A DNA stretch of 64,000 nt from an uncultured Pelagibacteraceae bacterium. Its GTDB lineage: Bacteria > Pseudomonadota > Alphaproteobacteria > Pelagibacterales > Pelagibacteraceae. The translations under genes and the position numbers were made by a program. The notes beneath the pieces are model-generated. The model had not been told where the DNA came from. It saw nothing but the letters and a program-made list of their open reading frames with translations, and did not search any database. Each line of letters starts with the position of its first letter. Positions within the stretch are counted from its first letter, which is position 1. This document shows positions 39,463-48,942 of the stretch, in pieces. The DNA is taken from the NCBI GenBank assembly GCA_902538915.1, contig CACBGZ010000001.1, positions 1 to 64,000 on the forward strand, in the 5' to 3' direction.

Positions 39463-41406
39463 TTGAGCAAACAATATAGAGATTTAGCCAATTGCATTAG
39501 ATTTTTGTCAATCGATGCTGTTCAAAAAGCTAATTCTGGACACCCAGGAATGCCCATGGGGATGGCAGATGTAGCGACAGTTTTGTTCAAAGATTTTTTA
39601 AATTTTAATCCAAAAAATCCTAGTTGGATTAATAGAGACCGTTTTGTACTTTCTGCAGGTCATGGATCTATGCTGCTTTATAGTCTTTTATATCTCACTG
39701 GATATAAAAGTGTTTCTTTAAATGATATTAAAAATTTTAGACAGTTGGATTGTATTTGTGCTGGTCATCCAGAATATAACCCCAATAGTGGAATAGAGAC
39801 TACAACTGGTCCACTTGGGCAAGGAATATCTAATGCTGTTGGTTTTGCAATATCAGAAGAAATTTTAAAAAAAAAATTCGGAAAAAAAATAATTAATCAT
39901 AAAACATATGTATTAGCTGGTGATGGATGCTTAATGGAGGGGATAAGTCATGAGACTTTAAGTTTAGCTGGCCATTTAAAATTAAAAAATCTTATTCTTT
40001 TATTTGATGATAATTCTATATCCATTGACGGCCCAACTAGTTTGGCAGTTTCTGACAATCAAGAAAAAAGATTTAAAGGTTACGGTTGGAATTATCTAAA
40101 AGTTAATGGTCATAATTTCAAAGAAATTTCAATCGCATTAAAGAAAGCTCAAAAATCCACCAGGCCAACTATAATTTCTTGCAAAACAAAAATTGGCTAT
40201 GGGTCACCAAATAAAAGCGGCAAAGCTTCATCACATGGGAGTCCTTTGGGTGAGGATGAAATCAAACTAGTTAGAAAAAAACTTAAATGGAATTTTGAGC
40301 CTTTCAAGATCCCTAATGAATTATTGGGTGAATGGAAAAAAATTGGAGAAAAATCATCGAAAAAAGCAAAAGATCATGAAATTAAATACAAAAAAGTTTT
40401 ATCTAATTTTAAAGGCTTAAGCTCTTTAAAAAATTCAATTAAAAAAATAACAAATGATTATTTAAAAGAGCCAAAGCCTATCGCGACAAGAAAATCATCT
40501 GAGATGTTTTTGAATATTTTAACAAAACTTCCAAATGTAATTGGTGGTTCAGCTGATTTGGCTGGATCAAACAACACAAAAACCAAAGATCATAAAATTA
40601 TTAAACCTGATAATTTTTCTGGAAACTATATTCACTATGGAGTTAGAGAACACGCAATGTGCGGAATAATGAATGGTATTGCGTTACATAGTAATTTAAT
40701 TCCATATGGGGGTACATTTTTGATATTCAGTGATTATTGTAAACCATCTATAAGATTAGCGGCAATGATGAAACAAAGAGTAATTTATGTGCTTACTCAT
40801 GACTCTATTGGATTAGGTGAAGATGGTCCAACTCATCAACCAATTGAGCAGTTGACAAGTTTAAGATCAATCCCAAATTTGAATGTTTTCAGACCTGCAG
40901 ATACCATAGAAACTTTTGAATGCTGGCAATTAGCACTTGAAAGCCAAGAAACTCCAAGTGTGATAGCTTTGACTAGACAAGGTATAAATCCTGTGAGGCT
41001 TAAAAGTTCATCTAAAAATCTATCCTCTTCTGGTGCTTATGAAATTTTGAGAACTGGAGAAAATATAAATGTAACAATTCTAGCAACCGGATCCGAAACT
41101 ATTTTAGCTAGAGATGTAGGTCATAAATTGGCCACAGAGAGCATTTATTCCAAAGTAATATCAATGCCTTGTCAGGAATTATTTGATCAACAAAATAAAG
41201 ATTACAAAAATAAAATTTTAAATGAAACTGAATTAGTTGTTTCAATAGAGGCTTCTGAAACAAATTACTGGAAAAAATATACGGGCATTAATGGATTAAA
41301 TTTCGGAATTAACGACTTTGGAAAAAGCGCACCATACAAAAAAATTTATCATTATTTTGGTTTGAGTACCGAAAAAATAGTCGAGAGGATTAAGAATAGA
41401 TTATGA
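39463..41406 (+). CDS. tkt: Transketolase
   Basis: ThDP enzyme of the non-oxidative pentose phosphate pathway, moving two-carbon units between sugar phosphates. Conserved segments include [34 protein letters not shown], the ThDP motif [14 protein letters not shown] and [18 protein letters not shown]. At 647 residues it is standard. The start is TTG (ACAGGA upstream), giving [14 protein letters not shown]. It heads the operon tkt-gap-pgk-fba, a set reminiscent of alphaproteobacterial cbb operons but without RuBisCO. Confidence 0.97.
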   Translation: MSKQYRDLANCIRFLSIDAVQKANSGHPGMPMGMADVATVLFKDFLNFNPKNPSWINRDRFVLSAGHGSMLLYSLLYLTGYKSVSLNDIKNFRQLDCICAGHPEYNPNSGIETTTGPLGQGISNAVGFAISEEILKKKFGKKIINHKTYVLAGDGCLMEGISHETLSLAGHLKLKNLILLFDDNSISIDGPTSLAVSDNQEKRFKGYGWNYLKVNGHNFKEISIALKKAQKSTRPTIISCKTKIGYGSPNKSGKASSHGSPLGEDEIKLVRKKLKWNFEPFKIPNELLGEWKKIGEKSSKKAKDHEIKYKKVLSNFKGLSSLKNSIKKITNDYLKEPKPIATRKSSEMFLNILTKLPNVIGGSADLAGSNNTKTKDHKIIKPDNFSGNYIHYGVREHAMCGIMNGIALHSNLIPYGGTFLIFSDYCKPSIRLAAMMKQRVIYVLTHDSIGLGEDGPTHQPIEQLTSLRSIPNLNVFRPADTIETFECWQLALESQETPSVIALTRQGINPVRLKSSSKNLSSSGAYEILRTGENINVTILATGSETILARDVGHKLATESIYSKVISMPCQELFDQQNKDYKNKILNETELVVSIEASETNYWKKYTGINGLNFGINDFGKSAPYKKIYHYFGLSTEKIVERIKNRL

Positions 41407-42404
41407 AAATAAAAATTGGAATAAATGGAATGGGAAGAATTGGTAGAATGATTGCTCGAACCATAGTCGAAAACAATAATAATAAAATAGAGATTAAACA
41501 CATTAATAATAGAACAAATTCAGAAGCCTGTTCTGCTCTGTTAAAATACGACTCTGTGCACGGAAAATTTAATGCAGACGTAGATTTTGATGATAAACAC
41601 CTAATAATAAACAAAAATAAAATAACATTTAGTCAAGAAACAAATTTAAATAAAATTAATTGGAAAAAATTTGATGTTGATTATGTTTTTGAATGTACAG
41701 GAAAATTTAACTCAAGAGATAAGTTAGAACCTCATTTAAAAAATGGAGCAAAAAAAGTTATAGTTTCAGCTCCCTGTAAAAACGCAGACAAAACAATTGT
41801 ATTTGGTGTAAACGAGGCAGAATTAAAAAAAGGTGACAAAATAATCTCTGCAGCTTCATGTACAACAAATTGTCTTGCTCCAGTAGCTTATGTTTTAAAC
41901 GAAAATTTTGGTATCGAAAAAGGTTTTATGACAACTATCCATGCATTTACAACTGATCAGAGAATTTTAGATAATTCTCACAAAGATCCTAGAAGAGCAC
42001 GCTCAGCAAGCCAATCTATTATACCAACTTCAACCGGTGCATCTAAAACAATCGGTGAAATTATACCGTCTTTAAAAGGGAAATTAGAAGGTGTTGCGAT
42101 GAGAGTTCCTACTCCAAATGTTTCTATAATTGAACTTATTTTTTGCACCAAAAAAGATCTAAGTGTTGAAAAAATTAATTTAGCATTTCATAACTTTAGT
42201 AAAATAAATAAAATTCTTAAGATTACTAAAGAAAAACTTGTATCTATTGATTTTAATCATAATCCAGCATCCTCAATTATTGACACTAGCTTAACTAAAG
42301 TTGTTGGAAAAAATATGGGAAAAATTTCAGCCTGGTATGATAATGAATGGGGGTTTTCAAATAGGATGTGTGATATTGCAGAGCACATTCATAAGAACTC
42401 TTAA
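41403..42404 (+). CDS. gap: Glyceraldehyde-3-phosphate dehydrogenase
   Basis: Interconverts glyceraldehyde 3-phosphate and 1,3-bisphosphoglycerate. The Rossmann N-terminus is [11 protein letters not shown], and the catalytic loop [12 protein letters not shown] has Cys153. The residue that normally selects NAD (Asp in the usual I-N-D at the end of strand 2) is Asn36 here (HINNRTNSE), so NADP may be accepted. At 333 residues it is standard. It overlaps tkt by four bases and shares one base with pgk. Confidence 0.96.
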   Translation: MKIKIGINGMGRIGRMIARTIVENNNNKIEIKHINNRTNSEACSALLKYDSVHGKFNADVDFDDKHLIINKNKITFSQETNLNKINWKKFDVDYVFECTGKFNSRDKLEPHLKNGAKKVIVSAPCKNADKTIVFGVNEAELKKGDKIISAASCTTNCLAPVAYVLNENFGIEKGFMTTIHAFTTDQRILDNSHKDPRRARSASQSIIPTSTGASKTIGEIIPSLKGKLEGVAMRVPTPNVSIIELIFCTKKDLSVEKINLAFHNFSKINKILKITKEKLVSIDFNHNPASSIIDTSLTKVVGKNMGKISAWYDNEWGFSNRMCDIAEHIHKNS

Positions 42405-43591
42405 TGAATAATATAATAGACCAAGAAAATCTCAGTCAAAAAAAGGTTTTGTTAAGACTAGACTTAAACGTTCCATTAAAAAGTGGCTTTATAACTGATG
42501 AAACTAGAATTGACAAAATTGTTCCTATCATAGAATTTTTAATAAAAAAAAAATCGAAAATTATAATCATTTCTCATGTTGGAAGACCGAAAGGAAAAAT
42601 AAATAAAATTTTTTCACTAAAACCAATTTGTGAAAATTTAGAAAAAAAGTTAAAAAAAAAAATTCGATTATTAAATGATAATATTTTTAAACTTAAAAAA
42701 GAAGATTTATTTAAAAGTTCTCAAGATCAAATAGTTTTTTTAGAAAATATAAGATTCTATAAAGAAGAAGAAGAAAACGACGAATCTTTTGCAAAACATT
42801 TGGCGAGCTTTGCTGATTTATATGTAAATGATGCTTTTTCTTGCTCTCATAGGTTACATGCATCTGTTTGTAAAATTACAAAATTTCTTCCCTCATATGC
42901 CGGGCTGCAATTAGAAACCGAAATTAACGCACTTAAGAAAATTACAACGGAAATTAAAAAACCAGTTACTTGTATCATTGGAGGATCAAAAATTTTAACA
43001 AAAATTGGTATAATCAAAAATTTAATACCAAAGTTTAATTATATTATAATTGTTGGAGGAATGGCTAACAATATTATAAACTACAAGGGATATAACATTG
43101 GTAAATCAATTAAAGAGTTTAATTGTAAATCAGCAATAAAAGAGATTTTTAATACCTCAGAAAATCATTCTTGTGAAATTATTTTTCCTGAAGATGTTTT
43201 AGTTGGAAAAAATATGAATGATAATTCAAAAGTTAGAGAATTGGATGATATTGAAGACGATGAATTGATTTTAGATGTTGGACCCAAAACAATTCAAAAA
43301 GTGAAAAATATCATAAAAATAAGTAAGACAGTTTTATGGAATGGCCCAGCAGGTTATTTTGAGAATCCAAATTTTGCGAATGGAAGTTATGAGATCGCAA
43401 AAGCAATTGTAGAGAAATATAAAAAAAATTCAATTTACTCTGTAGTAGGTGGGGGAGATACTATAGCTTTGATAAACCAATTAAATATAATTCAAAGTTT
43501 TAACTTTGTTTCAACTGCTGGTGGAGCGTTTTTAGAATATCTTGAAGGAAAAGAACTTCCTGGTATAAAAGCCTTAAATCAAAATGTCTGA
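42404..43591 (+). CDS. pgk: Phosphoglycerate kinase
   Basis: Transfers phosphate between 1,3-bisphosphoglycerate and ADP. The N-terminal RLDLNVPLKSGFITDETRI, SHVGRPKGK and FLENIRFYKEEEEN are the substrate side. GGSKILTKIGIIKNL, LWNGPAGYFE and GGGDTIALI form the nucleotide side. In the usual GGAKVSTKI segment, this enzyme has Ser and Leu. The 395 residues are normal. It lies in the tkt-gap-pgk-fba operon. Confidence 0.97.
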   Translation: MNNIIDQENLSQKKVLLRLDLNVPLKSGFITDETRIDKIVPIIEFLIKKKSKIIIISHVGRPKGKINKIFSLKPICENLEKKLKKKIRLLNDNIFKLKKEDLFKSSQDQIVFLENIRFYKEEEENDESFAKHLASFADLYVNDAFSCSHRLHASVCKITKFLPSYAGLQLETEINALKKITTEIKKPVTCIIGGSKILTKIGIIKNLIPKFNYIIIVGGMANNIINYKGYNIGKSIKEFNCKSAIKEIFNTSENHSCEIIFPEDVLVGKNMNDNSKVRELDDIEDDELILDVGPKTIQKVKNIIKISKTVLWNGPAGYFENPNFANGSYEIAKAIVEKYKKNSIYSVVGGGDTIALINQLNIIQSFNFVSTAGGAFLEYLEGKELPGIKALNQNV

Positions 43592-44591
43592 ATTACATAA
43601 TACTGTTTTAAAAATTCTTGAAAAAGGAAAAGGAATTTTGGCTGCTGATGAAAGCACTGGAACAATGACCAAAAGACTAGATGATGTAAATGTTCCATCA
43701 ACCTCAGAGAATAGATTATTATTTAGAGAAACATTATTTAGTTCATCAAGTATGACTGACTGTATTGGAGGTGTAATATTGTATGATGAAACAATTAAAC
43801 AAGAGACTTCAAAAAAAATAAAAATACCAGAGTTAATTTCTAGAATGAAAAGCGCTCCAGGTATTAAAGTTGATACTGGTGCAAAAGTTTTAGCTGGATC
43901 ACCAGAAGAAAAAATTACAGAAGGCTTAGATGGATTAAGAGAAAGATTAAAAGAATATTATAAGCTTGGTGCAAAATTTACAAAGTGGCGAGGGGTTTAC
44001 AGTATAACAAAAAATTTTCCAAGCAAACTATCAATACAATCTAATGCTCATGCTTTAGCAAGATATTCTGCACTTGTTCAAGAGTGTAGAATGGTTCCAA
44101 TAGTTGAACCTGAGGTTTTAATGGATGGTGAACATTCTGCTGAAGAATGTTATGAAAAAACTTCAGAAGTAATAAAAAAATGTTTTGAAGAGTTAATTTT
44201 ACATAAGGTTGATTTAAAAGGAATTATTCTAAAACCTAATATGATCTTAGCTGGTAATAAATCTAAGAATATAATTAAGAATGAAGAAGTTGCTAAATTG
44301 ACACTTAAGTGTTTAAAAAATTCTGTCCCTTCTGAAGTTCCTGGAATTGCTTTTTTATCTGGTGGGCAGTCTGAAATCCAAGCAACAGAAAATTTAAACT
44401 TAATAAATAAATACAATGATACCGATTTTATAATGAGCTATTCTTTTGGACGAGCCCTTCAACAAAGTGCTTTAAAATTTTGGTCAAAAAATATCAGAGA
44501 CATTGAGGGTACTCAAAAAGTTTTTAATCATCGAGCAAAAATGAATACTTTAGCGGCTCAAAGTAAATGGTCTAAAGATCTTGAAGTATAA
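43584..44591 (+). CDS. fba: Fructose-bisphosphate aldolase, class I
   Basis: Class I (Schiff-base) aldolase of the eukaryote-like family. The N-terminal GKGILAADESTGTMTKRL, KWRGVYS, NAHALARYS and VPIVEPEVLMDG are diagnostic; the Schiff-base lysine is Lys217 in GIILKPNMILAG. At 335 residues it is slightly shorter than animal aldolases. With class I chemistry, no metal is needed. It overlaps pgk by eight bases and thiE by 11 in one operon. Confidence 0.95.
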   Translation: MSELHNTVLKILEKGKGILAADESTGTMTKRLDDVNVPSTSENRLLFRETLFSSSSMTDCIGGVILYDETIKQETSKKIKIPELISRMKSAPGIKVDTGAKVLAGSPEEKITEGLDGLRERLKEYYKLGAKFTKWRGVYSITKNFPSKLSIQSNAHALARYSALVQECRMVPIVEPEVLMDGEHSAEECYEKTSEVIKKCFEELILHKVDLKGIILKPNMILAGNKSKNIIKNEEVAKLTLKCLKNSVPSEVPGIAFLSGGQSEIQATENLNLINKYNDTDFIMSYSFGRALQQSALKFWSKNIRDIEGTQKVFNHRAKMNTLAAQSKWSKDLEV

Positions 44592-45195
44592 TAAGAAAAA
44601 ATTCGTTTATCTTATTTCCCCCTTAAAAATTAAAAAAGTTTTCTATAATGAATTAATTAACATTCTAAGTTCAAAAAAGGTTAGTTTTTTTCAATTAAGA
44701 CTAAAAAAAGAGAGTTTTAAAAAAAGATTCCTAATTGGAAAAAAAATAAAAAAAATATGTAAAAAATTCAATGTTAAATTTTTAATAAATGATGATGTTT
44801 TATTAGCAAAAAAACTAAATGCAGATGGTTGTCATTTGGGACAAAAAGATATGAATATTTTTGAAGCTAGGAAAATTATTGGAAATAAAATAATAGGAAT
44901 TACTTGTCATAATTCAATTAAATTAGCAAAAAAAGCCACTGAAGATAAAGCTAACTACATTGCAATTGGAGCATTCAATTCATCAAATACTAAAAAAGTT
45001 AAGTACAAAGCTACAATTAATTTACTAAAAAAAGTTAAAAAATTAACAAAAACTCCAATTGTTGCCATTGGAGGTATCAATTCAGAAAATTATAAAAAAC
45101 TTCTATTGAATAAAGCTAACTTTTTAGCTATCTCAGGCTACATTTGGAATAATAAAAAACTTAAACCAATTAAAGCAATTAAATATTTAAAATGA
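44581..45195 (+). CDS. thiE: Thiamine-phosphate synthase-like protein
   Basis: A 204-residue TIM-barrel protein of the ThiE/TenI family, which joins HMP-PP and the thiazole phosphate into thiamine phosphate. Family features are FLINDDVLLAKKLNADGCHL, LGQKDMN, IIGITCHN and AIGAFNSSNTKK, with VAIGGIN near the end. The start is taken as TTG 44581, within the last codons of fba, because no in-frame ATG precedes the conserved part. The N-terminus is unusually Lys-rich. It should work with thiD in this window; a TenI-like role is the alternative. Confidence 0.8.
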   Translation: MKYNKKKFVYLISPLKIKKVFYNELINILSSKKVSFFQLRLKKESFKKRFLIGKKIKKICKKFNVKFLINDDVLLAKKLNADGCHLGQKDMNIFEARKIIGNKIIGITCHNSIKLAKKATEDKANYIAIGAFNSSNTKKVKYKATINLLKKVKKLTKTPIVAIGGINSENYKKLLLNKANFLAISGYIWNNKKLKPIKAIKYLK

Positions 45196-45752
45196 AAATT
45201 AATGCTGGAGAAATAAGAGTGGGGATGCTTCTAGAACATAAAAATGATTTATGGCAAGTGCTAAAAACTCAACACGTAAAACCTGGCAAGGGAGGAGCAT
45301 TTGCTCAAGTAGAAATGAAAAGCGTAAATAAAAATACAAAATTAAATGAGAGATTTAGATCTAACGAAACTGTAGAAAAAGCGTCCTTAGAAGAAACACA
45401 GTTTAATTTTTTATATGAAGATGAAAATAATTATTTTTTTATCAATCCAAAATCGTTTGATCAAATTGAAATTAAAAAAGATATTGTTGGCGACAAAGGA
45501 AAATTACTTACAGAAAACTTAGGAGTTACAATTAGTTTTTATAATAGTTCACCTATCTCTGTCGACTTACCAAAACAAGTAACATGTAAGATTGACTCAA
45601 CTGACGCAGCTTTAAAGGGTCAAACTGTTTCTTCTTCTTATAAACCAGCAGTTTTAGTTAATGGTTTAAATATACAGGTTCCACCATTTATTGAATCTGG
45701 TGATGAAGTAATAGTTGATAGTCGAAGTCTTGAATACATAAAAAAAATTTAA
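45192..45752 (+). CDS. efp: Elongation factor P
   Basis: Translation factor that helps ribosomes through consecutive prolines. The three beta-barrel domains fit in 186 residues. The tip loop HVKPGKGGAFAQVE has the modifiable lysine at Lys33 (Lys34 in E. coli). The C-terminal signature with SSSYKPAVLVNGL and VPPFIESGDEVIVD is present. It overlaps thiE by four bases. Confidence 0.97.
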   Translation: MKINAGEIRVGMLLEHKNDLWQVLKTQHVKPGKGGAFAQVEMKSVNKNTKLNERFRSNETVEKASLEETQFNFLYEDENNYFFINPKSFDQIEIKKDIVGDKGKLLTENLGVTISFYNSSPISVDLPKQVTCKIDSTDAALKGQTVSSSYKPAVLVNGLNIQVPPFIESGDEVIVDSRSLEYIKKI

Positions 45753-45756
45753 ATTT

Positions 45757-46497
45757 ATGAACTCAATTTCTGCGAATTTAAATATAATGATCAAAGCTAC
45801 TGAAAAAGCCTCTAAGATTTTAATTAGAGATTTTGGTGAAATTGAAAAATTACAAGTTTCTAATAAAGGTCCAAATGATTTTGTAACTAACTCTGATTTA
45901 AAAGCAGAAAAAATAATAATTGAGGAATTAAAAAAGGCCAAACCTAATTACTCAATAATAAGTGAAGAAAATGGAGTTGAAAATAATAAAGATAAAAACA
46001 ATACATGGATAATAGACCCAATAGATGGAACTATAAATTTCTTGCATGGAATACCACACTTTGCAATATCAATAGCCCTTAAATCAAATGAGGAAATCAT
46101 TTCCGGAATAGTATTTGACCCAATAAAGAATGAAATGTTTTATGCTGAAAAGAACAATGGATCATATTTTAATAATCAAAGAATAAGAGTTTCAAAAAAA
46201 AATCAAATAAACGACTGTTTATTTGTTACTGGTGGAAAAATTAATAATGAACCTAATCTGCCCTATAGAAAATCTGGATGTGCAGCATTAGATATGGCAT
46301 ATGTAGCATCGGGGAGGTATGATGGTTATTTTCAAGAAAATTTGAATCTTTGGGATATTGCTGCAGGCATAATTTTAATAAAAGAAGCTGGAGGAATAAT
46401 AAATGATATAGATCTTTCAACCAATAAAAATATTAAAATTATCGCATCAAGTAGTAATATTAGTTCAAAATTGTTAGAAAAACTTAATAACTTTTAA
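45757..46497 (+). CDS. suhB: Inositol-monophosphatase family protein (SuhB-like)
   Basis: A Mg-dependent phosphatase of 246 residues. Motif A is [20 protein letters not shown], with the metal-binding Asp residues; motif B is [17 protein letters not shown]70-type SEENG precedes motif A. Candidate substrates are inositol phosphate, other sugar phosphates or fructose 1,6-bisphosphate. No separate FBPase is seen in the neighbouring carbon operon, so a gluconeogenic role is an attractive inference. It is four bases from efp. Confidence 0.9.
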   Translation: MNSISANLNIMIKATEKASKILIRDFGEIEKLQVSNKGPNDFVTNSDLKAEKIIIEELKKAKPNYSIISEENGVENNKDKNNTWIIDPIDGTINFLHGIPHFAISIALKSNEEIISGIVFDPIKNEMFYAEKNNGSYFNNQRIRVSKKNQINDCLFVTGGKINNEPNLPYRKSGCAALDMAYVASGRYDGYFQENLNLWDIAAGIILIKEAGGIINDIDLSTNKNIKIIASSSNISSKLLEKLNNF

Positions 46498-46532
46498 TTG
46501 TTTTAAAAATTTCTTTTGTTATAAGTCTCGTC

Positions 46533-46763
46533 ATGAAAAAAAATATTCATCCAAACTATCATAAAATTAAAGTTGAAATGACAGATGGTAGTCAATTTGA
46601 AACTAAATCAACATGGGGGAAAGAAGGTGAGATATTGAAGTTAGAAATAGATCCAAAATCTCACTCAGCTTGGACTGGTGGAAAGCAAAAATTAATGGAT
46701 AAAGGCAGAATAAGTAAATTTAACAAAAAATTCCAAAACTTTAAATCTGAAAAGAAAAACTAA
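46533..46763 (+). CDS. rpmE: 50S ribosomal protein L31
   Basis: A 76-residue L31 with the standard start [19 protein letters not shown] and the C-terminal [20 protein letters not shown]. There are no cysteines, so this is the zinc-free form, sensible for a metal-poor ocean. It shares one base with the TrcR-like gene that follows. Confidence 0.95.
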   Translation: MKKNIHPNYHKIKVEMTDGSQFETKSTWGKEGEILKLEIDPKSHSAWTGGKQKLMDKGRISKFNKKFQNFKSEKKN

Positions 46764-47338
46764 TGTCTAATACTCCATTAATGCCTATGGCAACTGCTGT
46801 TTGGTTAGTTGAAAACACTACATTGACATTTAAACAAATTGCAAATTTTTGCAACATGCATGAAGTTGAAATTCAAGGTATAGCAGATGGGGAAGTAGCT
46901 AAAGGTATAAAAGCTTATAACCCTATAATATCAGGTCAACTCTCTAGAAATGAAATTGAATTGTCCTCCAAGGATCAAAATAGACCTCTTCAAATCAAAA
47001 ATACTGACATAGAAATTTCTAACAATGAACAAAAAATAAAAAGATATGTTCCTTTGTCAAAAAGACAAGACAAACCAGACTCTGCTTTATGGTTAATTAA
47101 GAATCATAATATTCTAAAAGACTCTCAAATATCAAGATTAGTTGGGATTACAAAAAATACTGTTACTTCTATAAGAAATAAAAGTTATTGGAATTTTAAT
47201 AATCTTAATCCAAAAGATCCTGTGGCTTTAAATCTTTTTTCCCAGAAAGAATTAGTTGAAGCAATTGAGAAGGCTGAAAGACGTATAAAAAGAGAAAAAA
47301 AAGAAAAGGATAAACAACAAAAGATTAATGCTCTTTAA
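46763..47338 (+). CDS. TrcR-like cell-cycle transcriptional regulator (DUF1013)
   Basis: A 191-residue protein of the alphaproteobacterial DUF1013/TrcR family. The N-terminal LMPMATAVWLVENTTLTFKQ and IADGEVAKGIKAYNPI are typical. A second helix-turn-helix-like stretch is visible at about 107-140 (KDSQISRLVGITKNTVTSI). The end is a Lys/Glu helix. In the family it binds DNA near cell-cycle genes; here that is an inference. It is followed by a hairpin (47367-47391) in front of rpsU. Confidence 0.85.
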   Translation: MSNTPLMPMATAVWLVENTTLTFKQIANFCNMHEVEIQGIADGEVAKGIKAYNPIISGQLSRNEIELSSKDQNRPLQIKNTDIEISNNEQKIKRYVPLSKRQDKPDSALWLIKNHNILKDSQISRLVGITKNTVTSIRNKSYWNFNNLNPKDPVALNLFSQKELVEAIEKAERRIKREKKEKDKQQKINAL

Positions 47339-47366
47339 GAATGAAAAATTATAGACATATTTTTTT

Positions 47367-47391
47367 AAAAGTGATATCAAATCGCCTTTTT
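47367..47391 (+). promoter_or_regulatory. Hairpin just upstream of the rpsU ribosome-binding site
   Basis: AAAAGTGAT and ATCGC-C-TTTT pair around the loop ATCAA (one G·T pair and one bulged C), ending in a five-T run directly before GGAGG (47392-47396). It could be a weak terminator for the trcR-like gene or a leader that controls S21 translation. Seen by inspection only. Confidence 0.5.
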
Positions 47392-47401
47392 GGAGGTGTT
47401 T

Positions 47402-47596
47402 ATTAAAATAGAAGTAAAAGATAATAATGTAGAACAAGCTTTGAGAGTTTTAAAAAGAAAACTTCAGAGAGATGGTTTTTTTAAGATTATAAAGCTGAAA
47501 AATACTTACGAAAAACCATCAGAGAAAAAAAAAAGAATTCTTCAAGAAAACATTAAAAGAGTAAAAAAATTAAATAAACTTAAAAATAGAATTTAA
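47402..47596 (+). CDS. rpsU: 30S ribosomal protein S21 (probable ATT start)
   Basis: S21 of 64 residues (MKIEVKDNNVEQALRVLKRK..., first residue read as Met), followed by the family's Lys/Arg-rich C-terminus. The only ATG/GTG/TTG codons in frame before the conserved part (TTG 47390, GTG 47396) lie inside the Shine-Dalgarno GGAGG at 47392-47396, so they cannot be used with it. ATT at 47402 has ideal five-base spacing and gives a normal N-terminus. If a standard start is required, the protein would instead begin MEVFIKIEV from TTG 47390. Confidence 0.8.
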   Translation: MKIEVKDNNVEQALRVLKRKLQRDGFFKIIKLKNTYEKPSEKKKRILQENIKRVKKLNKLKNRI

Positions 47597-47602
47597 GTTC
47601 AC

Positions 47603-47679
<77 letters not shown>

Positions 47680-47680
47680 A

Positions 47681-48937
47681 TCACATCAAATAAATATTTT
47701 TGAATATTCTCAAAAAGATATAAAAAAAACTAAACCCATATAGATAAGTTAAATTAATTTTTTTTGAAAAAAATTTTTTATAATTTAAATTATTGAATAT
47801 TAAAAAAATCATAATCAAGATTAATGGTTCATAATATTTGTGATAAATAGTGTTTTGTATATTTGACATGATTAACAAAAAAATAAAAATTAAATTATCT
47901 TTATGCAAAGTTGATAGATATATAATTAAAGATAAACTAAAAAAACTAATTATAAAAAAAATCAAATTATTATTAAATAAAATTTGTGATAACTGGAAAA
48001 AAACTCCTCCACCAGTGAAGCTAAATTGATAATTGAAGAAATAGGCTAAAATGGAAAAAAAAATTAAAATAAAGATTATGTTTGATTTAAGAAACAAAAT
48101 TATTTTTTTATAATCTAATAAAAAATATAAAACTGGTATTAAATGAAATAAAATAATTGAGCTGATGATTAATATTTTATTAGATATATTAAAACTCAAA
48201 CTTTTTGCAGCTTCATCTAAAGCAGGAGTTTTTCCAGCTGTAATGAAATTGATATCTAAAAAAAAAACGTAGTAAATCATTGGTGCTGATGCAGCAAAAC
48301 TAAATAAAACTAAAAACAAAAATTCTTTGAATTTTAATTTTTGAAAAAAATAATAAATAAAGTAGATATAAAATAACGAAAAATTAGGACTAATATAAGA
48401 AGAAGTTATTATTGAAATTAGAGTGCACCATGCAAATTTTTTTTGATTTCTCGCCAATAATAAGAATTTTAAAAAAAAATATATTGATAATATAAAAAAA
48501 ATTAAACCAGGTATTCTACTATCAGGCCATATAGCTAGTGAACGAAAAGTTGGTGATAAAAAAATTGATAATGCCAATAATCTTAAAGTAGTTCGATTTG
48601 TATCTTTAAATCTTAATTTAAGGCAACTATAAAATATCAAAATTAGGCCTAGGGAGATATGTAAATGAATTAGTCTTACAAAATCAAAGCTTAAACCAAA
48701 CTTTAGTAAGATTGATAAAAAAACAATATATACAGGTGAATGTCTTTGACCATAACTATCGTATTTTAGAAGAGTATTTTTAAAATCTTTTGAAAAATCC
48801 TCAAGAACAGGATTATATGCTTTTATCCAATCTAAATAAGATCCATAATTTAAGTTTTCATCAAAATAAAAACCAATTAATAAAGATATGTAAAGTAAAA
48901 ATAGTAATATTTTTTCTCTAAAATTTGCACTTTCCAA
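47681..48937 (-). CDS. Polytopic membrane protein, possibly GT-C type glycosyltransferase
   Basis: A 418-residue protein with about 10-11 membrane helices. After the first helix comes an acidic loop FDENLNYGSYLDWIKAYNPV and then YGQRHSPVYIVFLSILLKFG. This resembles the first extracytoplasmic loop of GT-C enzymes that use lipid-linked sugars, where a D-E/D-D pair is catalytic. No closer family is recognised, so the function is open. Phe, Ile and Leu content is extreme. It lies six bases after transaldolase, at the end of that operon. Confidence 0.6.
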   Translation of the reverse strand: MESANFREKILLFLLYISLLIGFYFDENLNYGSYLDWIKAYNPVLEDFSKDFKNTLLKYDSYGQRHSPVYIVFLSILLKFGLSFDFVRLIHLHISLGLILIFYSCLKLRFKDTNRTTLRLLALSIFLSPTFRSLAIWPDSRIPGLIFFILSIYFFLKFLLLARNQKKFAWCTLISIITSSYISPNFSLFYIYFIYYFFQKLKFKEFLFLVLFSFAASAPMIYYVFFLDINFITAGKTPALDEAAKSLSFNISNKILIISSIILFHLIPVLYFLLDYKKIILFLKSNIIFILIFFSILAYFFNYQFSFTGGGVFFQLSQILFNNNLIFFIISFFSLSLIIYLSTLHKDNLIFIFLLIMSNIQNTIYHKYYEPLILIMIFLIFNNLNYKKFFSKKINLTYLYGFSFFYIFLRIFKNIYLM

Positions 48938-48942
48938 TTTTT

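Noticed and set aside
44560-44600. Thiamine riboswitch ahead of thiE
   Set aside because: thiE starts inside fba with no leader, and no conserved TPP-binding core is visible here or in front of thiD.
47390-47398. TTG or GTG as start of rpsU
   Set aside because: Both codons overlap the only Shine-Dalgarno sequence and could not be positioned in the P site while it pairs.
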